A stretch of DNA of 40,142 nucleotides from Thalassovita litoralis (lineage in GTDB: Bacteria > Pseudomonadota > Alphaproteobacteria > Rhodobacterales > Rhodobacteraceae). Both the position numbers and the translations under genes were made by a program. The notes beneath the pieces were generated by a model. That model ran no database searches. It had not been told where the DNA came from and saw only the letters and a list, made by a program, of their open reading frames with translations. Positions 16,264-24,621 of the stretch are shown here, piece by piece (position 1 is the first letter of the stretch; every line of letters starts with the position of its first letter). The DNA lies in assembly GCF_900182725.1 (NCBI RefSeq), contig NZ_FXTO01000030.1, positions 1-40,142 of the forward strand. The letters run 5' to 3'.

Positions 16264-17796
16264 TTACGATTGCTGTGTCGGCACAGCATCGGAGTCCGCG
16301 GCCTGCCGGGCTGCCAGCCGGGCATTGCTGCGCGCAATAAGCGCCACAGTCACAATGGTCAGGACGCCGAACAGAATGGCGATGGGGTGGCCCGCCAGCC
16401 GCATCGGATCATGGTTCAGCAATTGCAGCGATTGGCGGAACGTCAGTTCCAGATTCGGGCCAATTACAAATCCGATCAGGAAGGTGACAAAAGAAAAGCC
16501 CAGCTTGCGCGAAAAGAACCCAAGCAACGCGAAGGCCAGCATCACATAGATGGAAAAGATGCTGTTGGTTTCCATGTAGGCACCGATACAGCACAGGAAC
16601 AGCACCCCCGGAATAATCAACCGGATCGGCACGCGGATGACCTGTGCAAACAGGCGTTGCCCGGCATAGCCCACGATCAGCAGGATCACGCTGGCGCACA
16701 GCATCGCGGCGTAGATATCGGCAACCATCTGCGGCTGTTCCCGGAACATCAGCGGGCCGGGGGTCAACCCATGCAAAACCAGTGCCGCGATCAAAATGGC
16801 GGCGATCACGCTGCCGGGAATCCCCAGCGCAAACAGCGGCACAAAGCTGGACGGGACTACGGCATTATCGGCGCTTTCGGCGGCGGCCACGCCCTCGATC
16901 ATACCCGATCCGAATTTTTCCGGCGTTTTCGAGGCTCGCTGCGTTGCCCCATAGGACAGGAACGATCCGACACTGGCCCCCAGTCCGGGCAGAATGCCCA
17001 CGACCGCCCCGATCAGCGTGCCGCGCCCGATCACCGGCAGGCAGCGCCGCCATTCGCCCCATGTCACGCGGCGGTCATCGGGATTGCTGCTGTCAGCAAA
17101 GGCTTGTGCTTCTTGGTCCAGTTGCCGGGCATTCCCGCCCTGAACCACCATTTCTGCGACTGCCAGCATCCCGATGGCCATCGGCACCAGCGAAATGCCC
17201 TCGTCCAGTTCCAGCAAGCCAAAGGTCAGGCGCGGGATAAAGGTTTCGGTTTCGATCCCGATAGTGGCGAAAAACACCCCGAATGCGGCGGCAATCAACC
17301 CCTTGAGCATCGACCGCCCGGCCAAGCCCCCGATAAAGGTTAGCGAAAACAGCAGAATAGCACACAGTTCAACCGGGCCGATCAGCAGCGCGTATTGTGC
17401 CAGCGGCGCAGCCAATGCAATCAGGATCAGCGTTGACAGAAAATCTCCGATGACCGACGCGAACAACCCCATTTTCAGCGCCTTCTGCGCCTTGCCCTGC
17501 CGCGCCAGTGGATACCCGTCCAGCGCCGTCGGGGCCGATGATGGCTCGCCCGGTGTGTTCAGCAGGATCGCGGAAACCGCGCTACCGGCGGCGCTGCCCT
17601 TTGCGATGCCGATCAACATGGCGATGGCCGCGACAGGGGGCAGATAGAACGTTAACGGGATACAAACCGCCACCCCGGTCGCTTTGCCCAATCCCGGAAG
17701 CGCGCCCAGAATATAGCCCAGCGTGACCCCCACCGTGACCCAAAGCAGGGTGACGGGGGTCAGGACATGTTGAAATCCAGTAAGTAAATATTCCAT
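16264..17796 (-). CDS. tctA: Tripartite tricarboxylate transporter large membrane subunit
   Basis: A 510-residue TctA-family membrane protein with about 12 hydrophobic segments. Both internal repeat motifs are present: LGYILGALPGLGKATGVAV near the N-terminus and LIGAVVGILPGLGASVGSFLSYG in the second half, the pair that forms the substrate site of the family. AILLNTPGEPSSAPTALDG is a further signature. I start it at ATG 17796, seven bases behind the tctB stop; a TTG at 17811 inside tctB is the less likely alternative. It uses the ion gradient to import the acid delivered by TctC. Confidence 0.92.
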   Translation of the reverse strand: MEYLLTGFQHVLTPVTLLWVTVGVTLGYILGALPGLGKATGVAVCIPLTFYLPPVAAIAMLIGIAKGSAAGSAVSAILLNTPGEPSSAPTALDGYPLARQGKAQKALKMGLFASVIGDFLSTLILIALAAPLAQYALLIGPVELCAILLFSLTFIGGLAGRSMLKGLIAAAFGVFFATIGIETETFIPRLTFGLLELDEGISLVPMAIGMLAVAEMVVQGGNARQLDQEAQAFADSSNPDDRRVTWGEWRRCLPVIGRGTLIGAVVGILPGLGASVGSFLSYGATQRASKTPEKFGSGMIEGVAAAESADNAVVPSSFVPLFALGIPGSVIAAILIAALVLHGLTPGPLMFREQPQMVADIYAAMLCASVILLIVGYAGQRLFAQVIRVPIRLIIPGVLFLCCIGAYMETNSIFSIYVMLAFALLGFFSRKLGFSFVTFLIGFVIGPNLELTFRQSLQLLNHDPMRLAGHPIAILFGVLTIVTVALIARSNARLAARQAADSDAVPTQQS

Positions 17797-17803
17797 GTCC
17801 GGC

Positions 17804-18253
17804 TCACACAATCACAGTGCCAAGAAGGCGGTAGAAGACCAGCCAAACCACCAGCAACAATCCGGTTGGCATCACCACAATCACCAGTGGGCGGCGTTCA
17901 CCCAACGCGATCAGCGTTCCCACGATCAGCGCAATTCCCGCCAACAAGGGCATGCTCCATGCAAACAGGGCGACGCTAACCGCAAAGACGCCGGATATTT
18001 TCAGCAAGGCCATCATTTCAGACCGGAAAAAAACCGAGGAGTCGTCCATCGGCGTATATCCAATGCCCCGCAAGCTGCGCAGCATCAGCAGGGCTGACAG
18101 TCCTGTAATCAGGATCATCGTCAGGTTTGGCACCAACCGAGGCGAAATATACCCCTCGGGGGCGGTTTCGATTTGTGCGGGGATTACGAAAATCAACATC
18201 GTCAGGCCGAACACACCCAAAATCAGCCCTGACACGAAATCAGCTTTCTTCAT
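17804..18253 (-). CDS. tctB: Tripartite tricarboxylate transporter small membrane subunit
   Basis: A 149-residue four-helix TctB protein, beginning MKKADFVSGLILGVFGLTML. A hydrophobic C-terminal half ends in LLVVWLVFYRLLG. The start ATG 18253 has GGGAGGA upstream; an earlier in-frame codon at 18292 is rejected. It is first in the tctBAC-CoA-transferase operon, and the divergent LysR gene begins 161 bases away. Size and hydrophobic pattern are typical. Confidence 0.88.
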   Translation of the reverse strand: MKKADFVSGLILGVFGLTMLIFVIPAQIETAPEGYISPRLVPNLTMILITGLSALLMLRSLRGIGYTPMDDSSVFFRSEMMALLKISGVFAVSVALFAWSMPLLAGIALIVGTLIALGERRPLVIVVMPTGLLLVVWLVFYRLLGTVIV

Positions 18254-18375
18254 ACAGTCCTCCCTTGACGGGGCAGGCAGGTGGGTTTCCAACGCTGATT
18301 TGCCCCATGCGCCAACACCTGTGCAGATGTTGCGTATCTCCTCTGCTAAAAACGGTAGAGATGGTGGGCGAAAAC

Positions 18376-18392
18376 GAATAGTCGTAATATTC
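18376..18392. promoter_or_regulatory. Candidate LysR box upstream of tctB and the LysR gene
   Basis: GAATA (18376-18380) and TATTC (18388-18392) are an inverted repeat with a seven-base spacer. A second small palindrome, ATTC-TT-GAAT, overlaps its right end. The site is 23 bases upstream of the LysR start, in the divergent region, where auto-repression and activation of tctB would be expected. Confidence 0.45.
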
Positions 18393-18414
18393 TTGAATGT
18401 GATAAGGTCTGCTT

Positions 18415-19377
18415 ATGTCTGTTTCATCTTCACACTTTGACCATCTGCGCTTGCGCCAGCTTCGCCTGCTGGATCTGATCGCACGTCATGGGTCCCTGCG
18501 GGCGGTCGCCGGGGAAATGAACCTGACCCAACCGGCCATATCGCAAATGCTCAAGGATCTGGAATTTGCCTTTGGCACCAAACTGGTAGACAGGTCCGTG
18601 CGCGGTGTATCGCTTAGCCCGGCAGGGCAGATTGCGGTGCAGCGGGCGCGTGCCGGTCTGGCGATTTTTGAACATCTGGCGGCAGATTTGGCTTCGGATA
18701 GACCCACCGTGGTCCGAATTGGCACAAACCCCGCAGTTTTGTTTCATTTGCTGCCAATCGCCTTGGGGCATTTGGGGTTGGAGCAGTCGCAAATGCAGTT
18801 TCGGATTCACTCGGGGACCGTCAGTGACATGATGCAGCGCCTGTGGTCAGGGGAGCTGGATTGCTACGTCGGGCGCGTTGACTGGGGTGCAATGGCGCCG
18901 GGCATGTCCGATTTACTGCGCTACGAACCGCTGACACAAACCGATCTGGTGCTGGCCTGTTCAACGGATCACCCGCTGGCAAAACAAAGCAGCGTTTCCG
19001 CCGCCGATCTGGCCAAATGTGCCTGGGCCATGCAGTCGGACCGGACCAATAACCGCGCTGCAATTGAAACGGCGTTTCGGCACTGCGGCGTGGTCGCCCC
19101 CGCCCCCACAGTCGAGGTGGATGCCGACCCAACCGCGCTGTCCAGACTTGCACTGCTGTGTGGGCTGGTGATCTGCGTCCCCCGCGCTGCTGTGAACGCA
19201 AGCTTCACAGATGGCAGATTACATATACTGACCCCGACAGATATGAAAATGCCGTCCATCAGCCTGTCTTTCGTCACTCTGAAAGAAAACGATTCCGTCG
19301 AAGCCCTGAACTGCCTGCACCAAGCCCTGCTACAGGCCGTAGCAAGCGCGCCAGACCTTCGCGAGGGTGATATGTGA
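18415..19377 (+). CDS. LysR-type regulator of the tct operon
   Basis: A 320-residue LysR regulator. The winged-helix part lies at about 10-70 (GSLRAVAGEMNLTQPAISQMLKDLE is interrupted here only by the turn) and the effector domain from about 95 (VVRIGTNPAVLFHLLPIAL). It is divergent from tctB across a 161-base region with a candidate LysR box, so it most likely activates the uptake and CoA-transferase genes in response to the imported acid. Start ATG 18415 is preceded by AAGG. Confidence 0.88.
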   Translation: MSVSSSHFDHLRLRQLRLLDLIARHGSLRAVAGEMNLTQPAISQMLKDLEFAFGTKLVDRSVRGVSLSPAGQIAVQRARAGLAIFEHLAADLASDRPTVVRIGTNPAVLFHLLPIALGHLGLEQSQMQFRIHSGTVSDMMQRLWSGELDCYVGRVDWGAMAPGMSDLLRYEPLTQTDLVLACSTDHPLAKQSSVSAADLAKCAWAMQSDRTNNRAAIETAFRHCGVVAPAPTVEVDADPTALSRLALLCGLVICVPRAAVNASFTDGRLHILTPTDMKMPSISLSFVTLKENDSVEALNCLHQALLQAVASAPDLREGDM

Positions 19378-19404
19378 CTTTGTTGTACCGCGCGTGAAAA
19401 TGCT

Positions 19405-19602
19405 TCAATCGGCCTTTGTGGGCGAATTTTCGGGGGTGGTGGATTTGGCGTATTCAGTCAGTTGTCGGATCATGATCTCGGCCCACTCGATCCCCACGTC
19501 ACGCCCAATTGTATCTTCTGGCATTGACCGCAGTTCGTCCAGATACGCTTTCCATCCGGCGAGGTCCCAGAACACGGGATCTGGAAGCAGATCGATCTTC
19601 AA
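19405..19602 (-). CDS. Small protein of unknown function (65 residues)
   Basis: I do not recognise this family. The 65-residue frame looks like real protein: MKIDLLPDPVFWDLAGW, then KAYLDELRSMPEDTIG and an amphipathic helix ending in LTEYAKS. It would start at TTG 19602, with AAAGG eight bases upstream, and overlaps by four bases (TTGA) the end of the frame described next. That overlap is the typical sign of two co-translated genes. It has no membrane segment or Cys motif. It may be a surviving small gene of a deleted operon or element. Confidence 0.4.
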   Translation of the reverse strand: MKIDLLPDPVFWDLAGWKAYLDELRSMPEDTIGRDVGIEWAEIMIRQLTEYAKSTTPENSPTKAD

Positions 19603-19799
19603 TGTGACAACCTTTCAATCAGAACCGCATACCGGACAAAAAGCTGCGCAAGCCGTTCCGGCAAGCTGAAAGGATAGTAAATTGCGCCTTTGCGCTCAAG
19701 GCAAAGCGTCAACACGTACTTGAGATATAGGCCGTTCCCGTATCCCCGCAGGATGAATCGGACAAAACCTTCTTGCCCTGTCGAAACGATCCGGGGTGG
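19599..19799 (-). pseudogene. Possible 3' remnant of an unknown gene
   Basis: Directly behind the stop of the double-HTH regulator, and in the same frame, about 65 codons read as protein-like sequence (…VRFILRGYGNGLYLKYV… and …YYPFSLPERLAQLF…) before a TGA at 19601-19599 that overlaps the start of the 65-residue gene. There is no ATG, and the first GTG is internal, so if it was a gene its 5' part has been lost. The family is not recognised. Confidence 0.3.
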
Positions 19800-20804
19800 T
19801 CATTGAAATTGCAGGTAGGACGGGAAGTCCGATGGCGGGTCGATAATCGCTGTGATCTTCAACTGGGCAATCGTGCGTTCACAGGCTTTTTCCAAATGAA
19901 TCGACAGCATACTTGCCGCGGCCTTGGTCGAACCAGAGAGGACAAGCTCGATCACCTGGCCAAGCTCTACGACCGATTGTGTATCTGGCGGAAGGCCAAG
20001 CGAGAACAAGGCGGATTGGCAGGCTTCAAGCGCCAGCCTGTTGCTGGACGCATAAGAGGCCAAATCTTCGTTTGGGGTCGACAGAACCACCATTTCGAAA
20101 AAACGCTGATCGTAGGAAAACCACTGCTCAGAAGAAAGCACGGTTTGCGCCGTCAGTTTTTTGATCTCTTCGGACAGTTCCCGAAGCTTTTCGATTGGCA
20201 ATTTCGCAGACTCGAGTGCGGCCACCTCGAGGATGTTGCGCAGTTCGTACTTGTCCTTGATCTTTTTTGATGTCAGCGGATCGACAACCCATCTGGACGT
20301 GCGGTTTTTCTGTACGAGCCCCCGTTCCTGAAGCCGCCCCAGAACATCGCGGACGATTGTACGTGACACGCCGTATTCTTCGGCCATTTGGGCCTCGAAA
20401 ATGCGGCACCGTCCAAAAACCGGGCAACGTGTGACGTGATAGGCGACATCGTCATAAACGCGCAGCCAGCTTGGCTTTCCAACGCTGTCATCCAATGTCG
20501 AAAGGTCGAGTTCAATGCTGCGCAGGTCTTCTCGTTTCACCTCGGAGAATTGGCCAGCAACCAGAAACCCCCGACCAGAGAACCTTTGAATGCGTCCCTC
20601 GCTTGCGATGATTCCCAACGCACGTTTGACCGTGGCGCGCGACATATCCAGACGTTCCGAGAGCGCACTCTCTTGCAAGACGAGTCCGGGATACATGTGC
20701 CCCTGCGCGATGTTGTGACGGATAAACTCTGCCGCGACCTCGAAAAGTGGGGTGCGTTTGTCAGTGTCGTCACCGCAGCGGGTTACACTTTCTGAACCAA
20801 TCAT
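19800..20804 (-). CDS. GntR-family regulator with two winged-helix domains
   Basis: A 334-residue regulator with an unusual plan. A first GntR winged helix lies at about 19-84 (LSERLDMSRATVKRAL, then GRIQRFSGRGFLVAGQ) and a second at about 116-176 (FEAQMAEEYGVSRTIVRD, then RGLVQKNRTSRWVV). An FCD-like helical ligand domain follows at about 184-315. Ordinary FadR-type members have one DNA-binding domain and about 230-250 residues. The start ATG 20804 is chosen for the AAGAGG six bases upstream; the open frame extends further but looks non-coding. It is divergent from the ABC importer operon beginning at 21090 and presumably controls it. Two DNA-binding domains per chain could let a dimer contact four half-sites. 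Confidence 0.85.
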   Translation of the reverse strand: MIGSESVTRCGDDTDKRTPLFEVAAEFIRHNIAQGHMYPGLVLQESALSERLDMSRATVKRALGIIASEGRIQRFSGRGFLVAGQFSEVKREDLRSIELDLSTLDDSVGKPSWLRVYDDVAYHVTRCPVFGRCRIFEAQMAEEYGVSRTIVRDVLGRLQERGLVQKNRTSRWVVDPLTSKKIKDKYELRNILEVAALESAKLPIEKLRELSEEIKKLTAQTVLSSEQWFSYDQRFFEMVVLSTPNEDLASYASSNRLALEACQSALFSLGLPPDTQSVVELGQVIELVLSGSTKAAASMLSIHLEKACERTIAQLKITAIIDPPSDFPSYLQFQ

Positions 20805-21089
20805 TCCGGCCTCTTTCTGGATTCGTCCCCGAGAATAGGAGACGGCCTGATAGGTTGGAAGGTGAAAAAAAGCACACAAAAGCCAAAAAATAGGCATGGG
20901 GTTCTGTGCTTAAAATTTAGCCATTTTCAAAAAATAATAGTATTATCAATATATTATACTTTCAGAATCTGTACTCACGCCCCCTATTTAACGGTTTTTT
21001 TGATGCAAACATCATTTTAATCTTTACAGGCCTGTTGAAACCGATGTTTGTATTAAGAAAATCATTAATGCCAATTCGGGGGAAATTCA
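20805..21089. promoter_or_regulatory. AT-rich divergent regulatory region with several palindromes
   Basis: The 285 bases between the double-HTH regulator and the ABC operon hold several symmetrical elements. They are ATAATA-G-TATTAT (20934-20946), TGATG-CAAA-CATCA (21001-21014), the perfect palindrome ACAGGCCTGT (21026-21035), and CAAACATC (21006-21013) inverted against GATGTTTG (21043-21050). The region is far more AT-rich than its neighbours. It must carry the promoters of both directions, and multiple operator half-sites fit a regulator with two DNA-binding domains. The assignment is inference. Confidence 0.55.
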
Positions 21090-22112
21090 GTGCTGACGTT
21101 GTCGAGAGTGAGTCGCAGATACGGCGAGACGATCGCCTTGGATGGCGTTGATTTTGTCGTGCCGGAAAACACCTACATGTCGCTGCTTGGCGCGTCTGGC
21201 GCAGGTAAAACCACCCTGCTGCGCTTGATCGCCGGTTTCGAGGAACCCGATCAGGGAGAGATCTCAATCAACGGCGAACGGATTGACGGACAACCCACAC
21301 ATCTGCGGGATATTGGGTTCGTTTTTCAGAATTTCGCGCTGTTTCCGCATCTGACCGTGGCGCAGAATGTTGCGTTTGGGCTGCGGTATCGCACGAATGC
21401 CCCATTGACCAATGAAACGGAAATCAAGGACCGGACCGAAGAGGCGCTGGAGCTTGTTGGGCTGACCGGATTTGGGCACCGCGCTGTCAGTGCCATTTCC
21501 GGGGGGCAACGTCAGCGCGTGGCGCTGGCCCGGACGCTGATCTGCGAGCCGCGTATCGTGTTGTTGGACGAGCCGCTGGGGGCGCTTGATGCAAACCTTC
21601 GGTCGCGGATGTGCGACGAGCTGAAGGCGATCCGGGAACGGCTTGGTGTCAGCTTTCTTCACGTCACGGGGTCGGAAACCGAAGCCCTGACGATGGGGGA
21701 TAAGGTGGCGGTTCTGGCGAATGGCCGGATCATGCAGACCGATGCGCCCGACACGCTTTTCAGCCATCCGGGCAATGCGGATGCCGCCCGACATCTGAAT
21801 GCCTGGAACATCTTTGACGCAAGCCTTTGCCGGACTTCCGCGCTGGATGGCATGATCGCGGTGCGTTTTGACCAGATGGATGTCAGTGCCGCAGGCACCG
21901 GCCCCGCGGATCGTCCAACGCTTGCCGCAAAATATCTGACCGGCGAGTTCAATGGCCCTACGGCGCTGTCCTTTTTCCGTGCTGATGACGGGACGCTGTT
22001 TCAGATCGTCGACCACCTGAGCCAGCCGCGTCTTCCCGATTTGGTCGAGGGTCAGCGCTATGACCTTCATTTCCCCCCTCAAGCCCTGCGCCAATTTCAC
22101 GGAGCCGCATGA
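21090..22112 (+). CDS. ABC importer ATPase 1 (PotA-like) with an altered H-loop
   Basis: A 340-residue ATPase of the spermidine/putrescine/iron(III) importer class. Walker A GASGAGKTT (34-42), Q-loop FVFQNFALFPHL (78-88), signature SGGQR (137-141) and Walker B IVLLDEP (156-162) are intact. The H-loop, normally THD, reads HVTGSETEA: position 194 is Gly where the paired ATPase encoded at 26750 has His194. A C-terminal regulatory part follows from about 235. The start is GTG 21090, behind GGGGGAA. The gene overlaps the first permease (ATGATG). It probably forms a heterodimer with the second ATPase of the operon. The missing switch His suggests that one of the two ATP sites is weak or inactive. 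Confidence 0.88.
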   Translation: MLTLSRVSRRYGETIALDGVDFVVPENTYMSLLGASGAGKTTLLRLIAGFEEPDQGEISINGERIDGQPTHLRDIGFVFQNFALFPHLTVAQNVAFGLRYRTNAPLTNETEIKDRTEEALELVGLTGFGHRAVSAISGGQRQRVALARTLICEPRIVLLDEPLGALDANLRSRMCDELKAIRERLGVSFLHVTGSETEALTMGDKVAVLANGRIMQTDAPDTLFSHPGNADAARHLNAWNIFDASLCRTSALDGMIAVRFDQMDVSAAGTGPADRPTLAAKYLTGEFNGPTALSFFRADDGTLFQIVDHLSQPRLPDLVEGQRYDLHFPPQALRQFHGAA

Positions 22113-23023
22113 TGTCAGCCTTTACGACGGAAACACCCTCCGAAATCATCCATTCCCCCGCTGAGTTACGAGAGAAAAAGGACCGCCGAAGGGCGATCAG
22201 CCTTTTGACGCCCGGCTTGCTATGGATGGTTTTGTTCATGGTCCTGCCGATGGGTATGGTGATCTATGTCTCTTTCTGGACCCAAACCACATTCTCTGTG
22301 AATTCGACGCTGACCACGGCCAGCTGGGAACGGTTCCTTAGTTCGTCAACGTATCTTGGTGCGATTTGGACCACGCTGCGGATCTGGCTGATTGTGCTGA
22401 TTGCGACGATTGTCGTTGGCTATCCGGTCGCGCTGTTCATCGGGCTTTTCGTGCGCAACAAGACGCTTCAGACGGCGTTGCTGGTGGCTTGTGTGATCCC
22501 GTTCTGGACCTCGTTCCTGATCCGGGTCATCGCGTGGCGGCCCATGCTGGGAACCGAGGGCGCGATCAACGTGATCCTGTTGAAGTTGGGGATCATCTCT
22601 GAACCTCTGACTTTCCTGTTGTTCTCGGAATTTTCAGTGCTTGTCGGGATGACGCAGATTTACTGCGTGTTCATGGTTGGGCCGATCACCTTCATGCTGG
22701 GTCGGATTGATGTGTCCGTTATCGAAGCGGCGCGCGACCTTGGGGCTTCGTTCGGAACGATTTTCCGCCGGATCATCCTGCCGCTTTCGTTGCCGGGGGT
22801 CATGGTTGGGTCGATCTTTGTTTCTGTCATGGTTCTGGGGGAATTCGCCACTGCGGCTTCGCTCTCGGGGCGCAAGGTCAACCTGCTGGGCAACATTATC
22901 GTCAGTCAGGTTGGGTCACTGAAATGGGCCTTTGCCGCCGTCGCCGGTGTGGTCCTCACCATCATCATTACAGCCGTGATCGCGCTCGCTCTGCGACTGG
23001 TCGATCTGAGAAAGGAAATGTGA
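22109..23023 (+). CDS. ABC importer permease 1 (PotB-like)
   Basis: A 304-residue inner-membrane permease. A hydrophilic N-terminal tail of about 28 residues precedes six predicted helices. The EAA coupling motif is at about 206-230 (EAARDLGASFGTIFRR), where the ATPases dock. The start overlaps the ATPase 1 stop (ATGATG, so either ATG 22109 or 22112 may be used), showing translational coupling. It pairs with the next permease to form the channel of a PotBC-type importer for a small, often cationic or amino-acid-like compound. Confidence 0.92.
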   Translation: MMSAFTTETPSEIIHSPAELREKKDRRRAISLLTPGLLWMVLFMVLPMGMVIYVSFWTQTTFSVNSTLTTASWERFLSSSTYLGAIWTTLRIWLIVLIATIVVGYPVALFIGLFVRNKTLQTALLVACVIPFWTSFLIRVIAWRPMLGTEGAINVILLKLGIISEPLTFLLFSEFSVLVGMTQIYCVFMVGPITFMLGRIDVSVIEAARDLGASFGTIFRRIILPLSLPGVMVGSIFVSVMVLGEFATAASLSGRKVNLLGNIIVSQVGSLKWAFAAVAGVVLTIIITAVIALALRLVDLRKEM

Positions 23024-23026
23024 GCC

Positions 23027-23869
23027 ATGGAATCCCGTGTTCTTCGTCCAGTCCTAGCCATTTATTCCTCTATCTTTCTGCTGTTTCTTTATGGGCCGAT
23101 GATCGTCCTTGCGATCCTGTCATTCCAAAGCGTTGATGGCGGCCCCCAATTCCCGATCCGCGAATGGTCGACCTATTGGTATCAGCATTTGCTGGGACTG
23201 ACGGAAACCTCGCGCGTGTCACAGTTGCCGGTGGGCGACAGCCTGATCCGTTCCATCGTTCTGGCCTTTATGACCACGGTTGTTTCCACGGTCCTTGGGG
23301 TGATGAGCGCAGAAGCGTTCCGTATAAAGTTCAAGGGGTCTGGTCCGGCATTCTACCTGATTATCCTTGGCATGATGGTTCCCGGCGTGCTGGTTGGCCT
23401 TGGGATGGCACTGCTGTCAAATACGATCGGGATTGGCCGCGCGTGGTGGGGAACGTCCTTTGTTCTGCACGTCGTGTATACCTATCCGTTCGCCTTTCTT
23501 GTGATGCTGGCCATCTTCAATCGGTTTGATCGCACGGTCGAGGAAGCAGCGCTGTCGCTTGGTGTCAGCCCAGCCCAAACCTTCCGCCGGGTGACGTTCC
23601 CGATCATCTTTCCGGGCGTGCTGTCGGCGATGCTGTTTTCGTTCACGCTCAGCTATGATGAATTCTCTCGGACCTTGTTTACCGCTGGCCGTGACCTGAC
23701 ACTGCCGCTGTCGATCTATGGCACGTTCTCGGTCGAGATTTACCCGAACATTTTCGCATTCGGTGTGCTGACCACGTTGTTCAGCTTCACCCTGCTTGTG
23801 GTCTACGGGCTTCTGATGAAGCGCTTTACGTCCAAGGCCGCGCGTTTCAAAGGTCAGGAGGACGGATAA
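23027..23869 (+). CDS. ABC importer permease 2 (PotC-like)
   Basis: A 280-residue PotC-type permease with six predicted helices. Its EAA motif (EEAALSLGVSPAQTFRR) lies at about 172-188, and the typical end PIIFPGVLSAMLFSFTLSYDEF is split by helix 5. It starts three bases behind permease 1 and its TAA stop shares one base with the following dehydrogenase ATG (TAATG). Length and motifs are standard. Confidence 0.92.
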   Translation: MESRVLRPVLAIYSSIFLLFLYGPMIVLAILSFQSVDGGPQFPIREWSTYWYQHLLGLTETSRVSQLPVGDSLIRSIVLAFMTTVVSTVLGVMSAEAFRIKFKGSGPAFYLIILGMMVPGVLVGLGMALLSNTIGIGRAWWGTSFVLHVVYTYPFAFLVMLAIFNRFDRTVEEAALSLGVSPAQTFRRVTFPIIFPGVLSAMLFSFTLSYDEFSRTLFTAGRDLTLPLSIYGTFSVEIYPNIFAFGVLTTLFSFTLLVVYGLLMKRFTSKAARFKGQEDG

Positions 23870-24597
23870 TGATTGCTCTTGTCACAGGGGCCGGTTCGGG
23901 TATCGGGGCGGCGATTGCCAAACGTCTTGCCACCGACGGGCATACGGTTGCCGTTAACGATCTTTCCCCGGATGCGGCGAAGGCCACGGTCGAAAGCATC
24001 CGCGCTGTGGGCGGCACCGCCGCAGCCTATGCCGCAGATGTCAGCGACGAGGGCGCTGTAAACGCGATGGTCGGCCAGATCACCGAAGAGTTCGGCGCGC
24101 CGGATATTTTGGTCAACAATGCGGGCTTTGGTCATCAGGCGCTGTTTACCGAGATCGAACCGGACATGTTCGATAAGATTTTCGCGGTCCACGTCCGTGG
24201 GAATTATCTGTGCACGCGTGCCTGCATTCCGGCGATGCTTGAAAAAGGCGTTGGTCACATCGTCAATATCGCCTCTCAGCTTGGTCAGATCGGCGGGGTC
24301 GAACTGACCCACTATGCCGGGGCCAAAGCGGCGGTGATCGGGATGACCAAGTCCCTTGCACGCGAGGTTTCGGCCAAGGGTGTGCGCGTCAACGCTGTCG
24401 CGCCGGGGCCGGTGAATACACCGCTGGTCGAGGCGCTTTCGGAAGATTGGAAAGCCGCGAAACGGGCCGAGCTTCCGCTTGGTCGGTTCGGACAGCCAGC
24501 CGAGGTCGCCGGTGTGGTGTCCTTCTTGGTGTCGGACGATGCCGCGTTGTTCGCCGGGCAAACGCTGGGGCCGAATTCTGGCGACGTAATGCTGTGA
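23869..24597 (+). CDS. Short-chain dehydrogenase 1
   Basis: A 242-residue classical SDR. The cofactor motif TGAGSGIG (6-13), Asp31 at the end of the second strand (favours NAD), NNAG (83-86), catalytic Ser136, Tyr149 and Lys153 (YAGAK) are all present. It would oxidise a hydroxyl of the imported compound or reduce a carbonyl. The 1-base overlap with permease 2 puts it firmly in the importer operon. The C-terminus GQTLGPNSGDVM is of the GQTLGPNGG-type found in 2-hydroxycyclohexane- and ketoacyl-reductase-like members. Its substrate is unknown. Confidence 0.9.
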   Translation: MIALVTGAGSGIGAAIAKRLATDGHTVAVNDLSPDAAKATVESIRAVGGTAAAYAADVSDEGAVNAMVGQITEEFGAPDILVNNAGFGHQALFTEIEPDMFDKIFAVHVRGNYLCTRACIPAMLEKGVGHIVNIASQLGQIGGVELTHYAGAKAAVIGMTKSLAREVSAKGVRVNAVAPGPVNTPLVEALSEDWKAAKRAELPLGRFGQPAEVAGVVSFLVSDDAALFAGQTLGPNSGDVML

Positions 24598-24621
24598 TTT
24601 CAGAAAACGGAAGCAATTCAA

